Shown: one piece after another, positions 59,072 to 64,000 of the stretch
Layout: each line of letters opens with the position of its first letter
How positions within the stretch are numbered: position 1 is the stretch's first letter
Assembly (NCBI GenBank): GCA_016861345.1
Contig: BOLD01000004.1
Span: forward strand, 62,001 to 126,000
Origin: Oligoflexia bacterium
Lineage (GTDB): Bacteria > Bdellovibrionota > Bdellovibrionia > Bdellovibrionales > Bdellovibrionaceae
Length of the DNA stretch: 64,000 nt
Direction of reading: 5' to 3'
Position numbers and translations under genes: made by a program
Notes under the pieces: model-generated
What the model saw: the letters and a program-made list of their open reading frames with translations, nothing else
Database searches by the model: none
What the model was told of the DNA's origin: nothing

Positions 59072-60034
59072 CTACTTCATTACCTTTTTAAACTCTTCAG
59101 TCAGCTTTGGAACAACATCAAAAAGATCCCCAACAATTCCGTAGGTCGCCTTTTGAAAGATTGGTGCATTAGGGTCGTTGTTAATGGCAACGATGACTTT
59201 GCTGCCGCTCATTCCAGCAACGTGTTGGATGGCTCCAGACACGCCGACTGCAATATATAAAGATGGAGCCACAGTCTTTCCTGTTTGGCCCACCTGCATC
59301 CCATGCGAACACCAGCCGGCATCGACAACAGCGCGAGAAGCGCCAACAGTTGCGCCCAGGACGTCGGCCAGATCATTAAGAAGTTTAAAGTTAGCGGCCT
59401 CTTTTAGACCACGGCCACCAGAGACAATAATATTCGCCTCCGTGAGATCAAGCTTTTCAGAGGTTCCGCGCACGATTTCTTTAATAACGGTTTTTAAATC
59501 AGGTTTTGAAAACGAGTGCTCTGTTGTTTGTGTAGAAGCCGCGGGAGATTCAGATACGGGCAGCTGATTTGCTCTCATCAGAACAATTTTGACCGGGCTA
59601 ATATCAAACGTCGCCTTCGCAAAGCACTTTCCTGAAAACAGCGGACGAGTGACTTCGATATTGTCTCCTGAAAACCTAAGTTCCGTACAATCACTGAGGA
59701 CGCCAGAGTTCAGTCGAGCGCCAACACGTGGAAAAAGATCTTTTCCTGTGCTTGAAGCAGAGGCTAAAATTGCTGTGGCCTGAGATTTTTGAACAACGTC
59801 ACAAATCGCAGCAGTAAAGAGTTCAGGATTATATTGGTCGAACTGAGCGTCCTTCAAAAGATGAATTTCCTGAGCCCCATACTTTTTTAATTCTTCAGTT
59901 ATCGTGGCAGACTGACTGCCAACAGCCAAGGCTGCGACTGTTTGTCCTGAAGATCTCGCAGCTGTTAAAAGCTCTTGAGCGCTGCGCTTTAAGTGACCGT
60001 GACTATATTCTGTGAAAACTAATATTTTTCCCAT
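59072..60034 (-). CDS. etfA: Electron transfer flavoprotein alpha subunit
   Basis: ETF passes electrons from acyl-CoA dehydrogenases to the quinone pool through ETF dehydrogenase. The 320-residue product has the C-terminal FAD-binding region VVSGGRGLKEAANFKLLNDLADVLGATVGASRAVVDAGWCSHGMQVGQTGKTVAPSLYIAVGVSGAIQHVAGM and the INNDPNAPIFQ signature. The start overlaps the etfB stop by one base. No acyl-CoA dehydrogenase is adjacent. Confidence 0.97.
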   Translation of the reverse strand: MGKILVFTEYSHGHLKRSAQELLTAARSSGQTVAALAVGSQSATITEELKKYGAQEIHLLKDAQFDQYNPELFTAAICDVVQKSQATAILASASSTGKDLFPRVGARLNSGVLSDCTELRFSGDNIEVTRPLFSGKCFAKATFDISPVKIVLMRANQLPVSESPAASTQTTEHSFSKPDLKTVIKEIVRGTSEKLDLTEANIIVSGGRGLKEAANFKLLNDLADVLGATVGASRAVVDAGWCSHGMQVGQTGKTVAPSLYIAVGVSGAIQHVAGMSGSKVIVAINNDPNAPIFQKATYGIVGDLFDVVPKLTEEFKKVMK

Positions 60035-60807
60035 TATAACACCTTCGCTTCATCTCGGAGAAGTTGAACTAATGCCGTGACTTGTTGCTGAGAATCACCA
60101 CTGAGCAGCTTCACGGCAGGCTTATCTGCAGGAAGACTCAAAGAAAGAGTTTTAGTCTTGTTATCGGCACTGACGCCAAGAGCTTCAAGAGAGTATTCTT
60201 TTAAAACCTTTTTCTTGGCCTTCATTATTCCAGGCAAGCTTGCATATCGGGGCATATTAAGGCCCTTGTTTGCACCAACAACAGCCGGGGCAACCATTTG
60301 GACAACCTCTTTTGCTCCACCCTCGATATCGCGCTCAACAGTGATGGCCTCAGGCCCATAAGTAAATTTTGAGACCACGGTCGTGTGGGGGATGTTTAAA
60401 AACTCGGCAATCATTTGACTCACGGCTGACTGATTGTCGTCAATGGCAAGCTTACCAGTGAAAACAAGGGATGCGTCGCCCTCTTTTGTAATGGCGGCAG
60501 CAAGTGCCTTTGCGGTTGCCGTGGAATCTAGGCTTGCAGGGGCATCAATGAGAATGCCCTCGTCAGCACCCATTGCCAATGCTGTGCGCAGAACCTCACC
60601 AGCGCGGGCTTTTGGCCCGAGGGTGATGGCGTGGACCTGGGCTCCTGGCTTGGATTCCTTAAGCTTGATGGCCTCTTCAACAGCATACTCATCATAAGGG
60701 TTCATAACCCACTTTACCCCTGTGGAATCAATGGATTGATTGTCCGAGGAGATTTTGATCTTCGTTTCTGTATCTGGAACTTGTTTGATGCATACAAAAA
60801 TTTTCAT
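60034..60807 (-). CDS. etfB: Electron transfer flavoprotein beta subunit
   Basis: The 257-residue product starts KIFVCIKQVPDTETKIKI and has the MNPYDEYAVEEAIKLKE signature and the conserved C-terminal KAKKKVLKEYSLEALG segment of ETF beta. ATG 60807 is chosen because GGAG lies 7 bases upstream; the TTG at 60819 would place it inside the gene. It heads etfB-etfA-acyltransferase and diverges from sdhC. Two dyads lie in the shared upstream region. Confidence 0.96.
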   Translation of the reverse strand: MKIFVCIKQVPDTETKIKISSDNQSIDSTGVKWVMNPYDEYAVEEAIKLKESKPGAQVHAITLGPKARAGEVLRTALAMGADEGILIDAPASLDSTATAKALAAAITKEGDASLVFTGKLAIDDNQSAVSQMIAEFLNIPHTTVVSKFTYGPEAITVERDIEGGAKEVVQMVAPAVVGANKGLNMPRYASLPGIMKAKKKVLKEYSLEALGVSADNKTKTLSLSLPADKPAVKLLSGDSQQQVTALVQLLRDEAKVL

Positions 60808-60818
60808 TGCACTCTCCA

Positions 60819-60883
60819 ATTGATAGACAGTTCGAATATCAATGAAAGACGAGGTGTTGCAAAGGGTTAGTTATATAACACCT
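60819..60883. promoter_or_regulatory. Two operator-like inverted repeats between etfB and sdhC
   Basis: ATTGATA (60819-60825) with TATCAAT (60837-60843) form a 7-bp dyad with an 11-base spacer just upstream of etfB. AGGTGTT (60852-60858) with AACACCT (60877-60883) form a second 7-bp dyad with an 18-base spacer that encloses TTATATAA. Neither matches an FNR/CRP box exactly. They could bind a regulator of respiratory genes. Confidence 0.4.
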
Positions 60884-60894
60884 TGCGATGCTGG

Positions 60895-60923
60895 TTAACA
60901 GATGGCCAACAAGAGACTAACAT
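60895..60923 (+). promoter_or_regulatory. Sigma70-type promoter for sdhCAB
   Basis: TTAACA (60895-60900), 17 bases and TAACAT (60918-60923) lie 38 bases before the sdhC start, just downstream of the second dyad. Confidence 0.5.
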
Positions 60924-60961
60924 CGCTTTTAGTGTCTTAAAAAATTGAAAGAGGTTCTATT

Positions 60962-61639
60962 ATGAGTGCTGCGGTTGCACGTCCGTTTATTTTTACGACA
61001 ATTGGTCGAAAGTATTTAATGGGTATTTCTGGTTTAATCTGGGCGGGCTTTGTTCTTTCCCATATGGCTGCGAATTTATTAATTATTTTTAACCCACAGG
61101 CCTACAACTCTTATGGTCACGCGCTGACAAGTGGGAACTTTATTTATGTTGCTGAGGCCATCTTGGTGCTTGCAATTGTCACCCATGTAATCTGTGGGAT
61201 TTCTTTGACAAGAGAAAACCTTGCTGCACGCGGAAGCAGCCGATATGCGATGACTCCGAACGGAGAAAAAGGCGCATCTCTTGCATCAAAAACAATGGCC
61301 CCACAGGGAGCCTTGATTTTGGCCTTTATTATCTCTCACATTGCCACATTTAAATATGGAACATATTACGAAACAAGCGTGGGCGGAGTGGTTATGAGAG
61401 ACCTCCATCGGCTTGTTGTCGAGGTTTTTAAGCAGCCAGGATATATGGCCTGGTATGTCGTATGCCTTGTTTTGCTGGGCTTTCATTTAAGTCATGGCAT
61501 CGGAGCGATTTTCCAATCATTGGGCCTTCGAAATGACAAGTATGCCTGTCTGATTAAAAAAATCAGCGTCATTTATGCCGTTATTGTCGCAGCAGGGTTT
61601 CTTGTTCAACCAATTTACGTTTTTTTCATAGCGGGATAA
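60962..61639 (+). CDS. sdhC: Succinate dehydrogenase cytochrome b558 subunit
   Basis: This membrane anchor binds haem and quinone. The 225-residue product has five predicted helices and histidines placed for two haems ([53 protein letters not shown]). It belongs to the single-subunit, type-B (b558) branch also found in Bacillus and Wolinella, so no sdhD is expected. GAGG precedes ATG 60962. It is the first gene of sdhCAB. Confidence 0.93.
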   Translation: MSAAVARPFIFTTIGRKYLMGISGLIWAGFVLSHMAANLLIIFNPQAYNSYGHALTSGNFIYVAEAILVLAIVTHVICGISLTRENLAARGSSRYAMTPNGEKGASLASKTMAPQGALILAFIISHIATFKYGTYYETSVGGVVMRDLHRLVVEVFKQPGYMAWYVVCLVLLGFHLSHGIGAIFQSLGLRNDKYACLIKKISVIYAVIVAAGFLVQPIYVFFIAG

Positions 61640-61649
61640 GGATGTCATT

Positions 61650-63566
61650 ATGTCGAAATTAGATAGCCAAACACCAGGCGGACCGATTGAATCAATGTGG
61701 GATGACCACAAGTTTCATATGAAACTTGTGAATCCTGCCAACAAAAGAAAACACAATATTATTGTTGTCGGAACAGGCCTTGCTGGAGCAAGCGCAGCTG
61801 CGGCTCTTGGCGAAATGGGTTACAATGTTAAAGCCTTTTGCGTTCACGAGAGCCCAAGGCGGGCACACTCTGTCGCTGCTCAGGGCGGAATTAATGCAGC
61901 CAAGAACTATAAAAATGACGGAGACAGCGTCAATCGACTTTTTTATGACACCATCAAGGGCGGAGACTTCCGCGCTCGTGAAGCCAACGTCTATCGACTC
62001 GCTCAGGTGTCAGCAAATATTATCGACCACTGCGTGGCCCAAGGCGTTCCTTTGGCTCGTGAATATGGCGGTCTACTTTCAAACAGATCGTTTGGTGGAG
62101 CTCAGGTTTCCCGAACATTCTATGCTCGCGGACAGACGGGCCAGCAGCTTTTAATCGGCGCGTATCAGGCGATGATGAGACAGGTCGACAAGAAGCAAGT
62201 TACACTGTTCACTCGAAGAGAAATGCTCGATCTAGTTTTGGTCAATGGACAGGCAAAAGGAATTGTGGTTCGAAATCTTCTAACTGGCGCAATTGAATCC
62301 TACGAGGCCGATGCTGTTGTGATGGCAACAGGGGGATATTCAAACGTCTTTTTCCTTTCGACGAACGCAATGGCTTGCGCCGTGACTGCCGCATGGAAAG
62401 CGCACAAGCGCGGAGCCTTCTTTGCCAATCCTTGCTACACACAAATTCACCCGACATGTATTCCTGTTGCGGGCGATATGCAGTCAAAGCTGACGCTAAT
62501 GTCTGAATCTCTCAGAAATGACGGGCGAGTTTGGGTTCCTAAAATGCAAGGGGACAAGAGACATCCATCACAGATTCCTGAGAATGAACGAGATTACTAT
62601 CTTGAGCGCGTCTACCCAAGTTTCGGCAACCTTGCTCCAAGAGACGTTTCTTCTCGCCAGGCTAAGTACCGAGTTGACGAGGGCCGCGGAGTTGGCCCTT
62701 CGGGCGTGGCTGTTTATCTCGACTTTAAGGACGCAATTAATCGTCTTGGTAAGGCTGCAATTTCAGAAAAGTATGGAAACTTATTTGAAATGTACGAAAA
62801 AATCACGGGTGAAAATCCCTATGAAATGCCAATGAGAATCTATCCCGCGCCACACTATACAATGGGTGGACTATGGGTGGACTATAACTTGATGAGCACC
62901 ATTCCTGGTTTGTTTGTACTTGGAGAAGCAAACTTCTCTGATCACGGCGCAAATCGTCTTGGCGCGTCCGCGCTAATGCAGGGATTGGCTGACGGATATT
63001 TTGTAATCCCCTACACAATTGGAAACTATCTTGCTAACCACAAGACGGAAAAGATTTCGACAACCCATGACTCTTTCAAAGAGGCTGAAAATCGCGCGAA
63101 GTCAGAAATTTCTAAGTTGATGGCCGTGAAGGGTTCTCGCACTGTTGATTCGTTCCATAAAGAGCTTGGTCGAATTATGTGGGAATACTGTGGAATGTCT
63201 CGAAATAAAGATGGTCTAGCAAAGGCCCTGCAGCAAATTCCAAAACTCAAAGAGCAATTCTGGAATGATGTTAAGGTTCCTGGAGATGCAAACTATGTGA
63301 ACCCAGAGCTTGAAAAAGCGGGCCGCGTTGCAGACTTCCTCGAGCTTGGCGAACTGATGTGTCATGACGCCCTTGAAAGACAAGAATCTTGCGGCGGACA
63401 CTTCCGAGATGAATTTCAAACTCCAGATGGCGAGGCAAAGCGTGACGACGAGAACTTCTGTCATGTCGCCGCATGGGAGTGGAATGGCGAAGGCAAGAAG
63501 CAAACTCGCCACAAAGAAGAATTGAAATTTGAAAATATTAAACTTGCACAACGCTCGTATAAATAA
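61650..63566 (+). CDS. sdhA: Succinate dehydrogenase / fumarate reductase flavoprotein subunit
   Basis: This subunit oxidises succinate (or reduces fumarate) with covalent FAD. The 638-residue product has the dinucleotide fold [21 protein letters not shown] (about residues 33-53), the FAD-linking histidine in [18 protein letters not shown], and active-site segments [14 protein letters not shown] and [15 protein letters not shown]. The length and missing sdhD fit the type-B family. The gene starts 10 bases after sdhC. In an aerobe with complex I arm genes nearby, the succinate-oxidising direction is likely. Confidence 0.96.
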   Translation: MSKLDSQTPGGPIESMWDDHKFHMKLVNPANKRKHNIIVVGTGLAGASAAAALGEMGYNVKAFCVHESPRRAHSVAAQGGINAAKNYKNDGDSVNRLFYDTIKGGDFRAREANVYRLAQVSANIIDHCVAQGVPLAREYGGLLSNRSFGGAQVSRTFYARGQTGQQLLIGAYQAMMRQVDKKQVTLFTRREMLDLVLVNGQAKGIVVRNLLTGAIESYEADAVVMATGGYSNVFFLSTNAMACAVTAAWKAHKRGAFFANPCYTQIHPTCIPVAGDMQSKLTLMSESLRNDGRVWVPKMQGDKRHPSQIPENERDYYLERVYPSFGNLAPRDVSSRQAKYRVDEGRGVGPSGVAVYLDFKDAINRLGKAAISEKYGNLFEMYEKITGENPYEMPMRIYPAPHYTMGGLWVDYNLMSTIPGLFVLGEANFSDHGANRLGASALMQGLADGYFVIPYTIGNYLANHKTEKISTTHDSFKEAENRAKSEISKLMAVKGSRTVDSFHKELGRIMWEYCGMSRNKDGLAKALQQIPKLKEQFWNDVKVPGDANYVNPELEKAGRVADFLELGELMCHDALERQESCGGHFRDEFQTPDGEAKRDDENFCHVAAWEWNGEGKKQTRHKEELKFENIKLAQRSYK

Positions 63567-63577
63567 GAGGACTCAAC

Positions 63578-64000
63578 ATGGGTGGATCAAACGGAAAAAA
63601 TATTAATTTAAAGTTGAAAGTATGGAGACAAAAATCTGGCAAAGAGGCTGGGCATTTTGCCGAGTACGATGCTGTCGGAGTTTCTACGGATGCCTCTTTT
63701 TTGGAAATGCTTGATCAAGTGAACGAAAAACTTGTCGCCAAGGGCGAAGAACCAATTGCTTTTGATCACGACTGTCGTGAGGGCATTTGTGGAACCTGTG
63801 GATTTGTGATTAACGGAAATGCCCATGGCCCTATGAAGGGCACAACTGTCTGCCAGCTCCATATGCGTAAATTCAATAATGGCGAAACAATCACGATTGA
63901 ACCGTGGAGAGCAAAGGCCTTCCCAGTTATTAAAGATTTAATGGTGGACCGCACGGCCTTTGATCGAATTATTTCTTCGGGTGGATTTATTTCCGTTGAT
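63578..64000 (+). CDS. sdhB: Succinate dehydrogenase iron-sulfur subunit, 3' truncated by window edge
   Basis: The first 141 codons are visible and the frame is open at the window end. They encode the plant-ferredoxin-type domain with the 2Fe-2S ligands in [11 protein letters not shown] (about residues 69-79) and a further Cys in TTVCQLHM. The two C-terminal cysteine clusters (4Fe-4S and 3Fe-4S) would lie beyond the window. AAGAGG before ATG 63578 is the ribosome site, 11 bases after sdhA. Confidence 0.95.
   Translation, partial: MGGSNGKNINLKLKVWRQKSGKEAGHFAEYDAVGVSTDASFLEMLDQVNEKLVAKGEEPIAFDHDCREGICGTCGFVINGNAHGPMKGTTVCQLHMRKFNNGETITIEPWRAKAFPVIKDLMVDRTAFDRIISSGGFISVD

Noticed and set aside
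60818..60843. FNR/CRP-type box (TTGAT-N4-ATCAA) before etfB
   Set aside because: The half-sites are present but separated by 13 bases instead of 4, so it is reported only as an unassigned dyad.

Overview
The window is a contiguous piece of a bacterial chromosome around its replication origin. Gene content and order suggest a member of the Bdellovibrionota (Bdellovibrio-like predators). The signs are the oriC arrangement parAB-mnmG-mnmE-jag-yidC-rnpA-rpmH / dnaA-dnaN-recF-gyrB-gyrA, ATP synthase genes split on both sides of the origin, b and b' subunits, a type-B sdhCAB, and many exported proteins of unknown function. This placement is inferred from gene content and recalled synteny, not from a search. 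Coding density is high. I see no tRNA, rRNA, CRISPR array, prophage or insertion sequence.

Layout. 1-8.2 kb: the end of hemW, then grpE, a zinc-finger-less dnaJ and an LpoA-like lipoprotein, followed by two DksA/TraR-family genes (one without its zinc cysteines) and lon. 8.3-12.65 kb: a small accessory island with two exported helical proteins of unknown function in an operon, an HTH/coiled-coil protein, a patatin-like phospholipase, a structured non-coding stretch ending in a strong bidirectional terminator, and a broken GNAT acetyltransferase. 12.7-20.0 kb (minus strand): the membrane arm of respiratory complex I (nuoA, H, J, K, L, M, N) without nuoB-G or nuoI. 20.2-26.1 kb: mfd, an outer-membrane-like protein and an exported NagZ-like glycosidase.

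26.1-41.9 kb (minus strand, running away from oriC): the F1 genes plus b and b' (atpF'-F-H-A-G-D-C), then bactofilin-parB-parA, two parS palindromes on either side of a lipoprotein gene, rsmG, mnmG, mnmE, a Jag-like gene, yidC, yidD, rnpA and rpmH. rpmH and dnaA diverge, with good promoters for both between them. The dnaA-dnaN gap (43.42-43.64 kb) carries DnaA boxes, a run of DnaA-trio triplets and an AT-rich tract, so it is the probable oriC. 43.6-53.3 kb (plus strand): dnaN, recF, gyrB, gyrA, a TPR lipoprotein and the Fo genes (atpZ-like, atpI-like, atpB, atpE), closed by a strong terminator.

53.3-64 kb: an XRE regulator with a membrane-protein partner behind a pair of operator-like direct repeats. 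Next, on the minus strand, come a phosphohexomutase, three consecutive parvulin-type chaperones, an acyltransferase and etfBA. On the plus strand sdhC, sdhA and the start of sdhB run off the end.

Taken together, the window combines chromosome replication and segregation (dnaA, dnaN, gyrase, ParABS, bactofilin), membrane and envelope protein assembly (yidC/yidD, SurA/PrsA/PpiC, LpoA-like) and aerobic energy metabolism (complex I arm, ETF, succinate dehydrogenase, ATP synthase). The least explained parts are the 8.3-12.6 kb island, the parS-flanked lipoprotein and the XRE/membrane pair.
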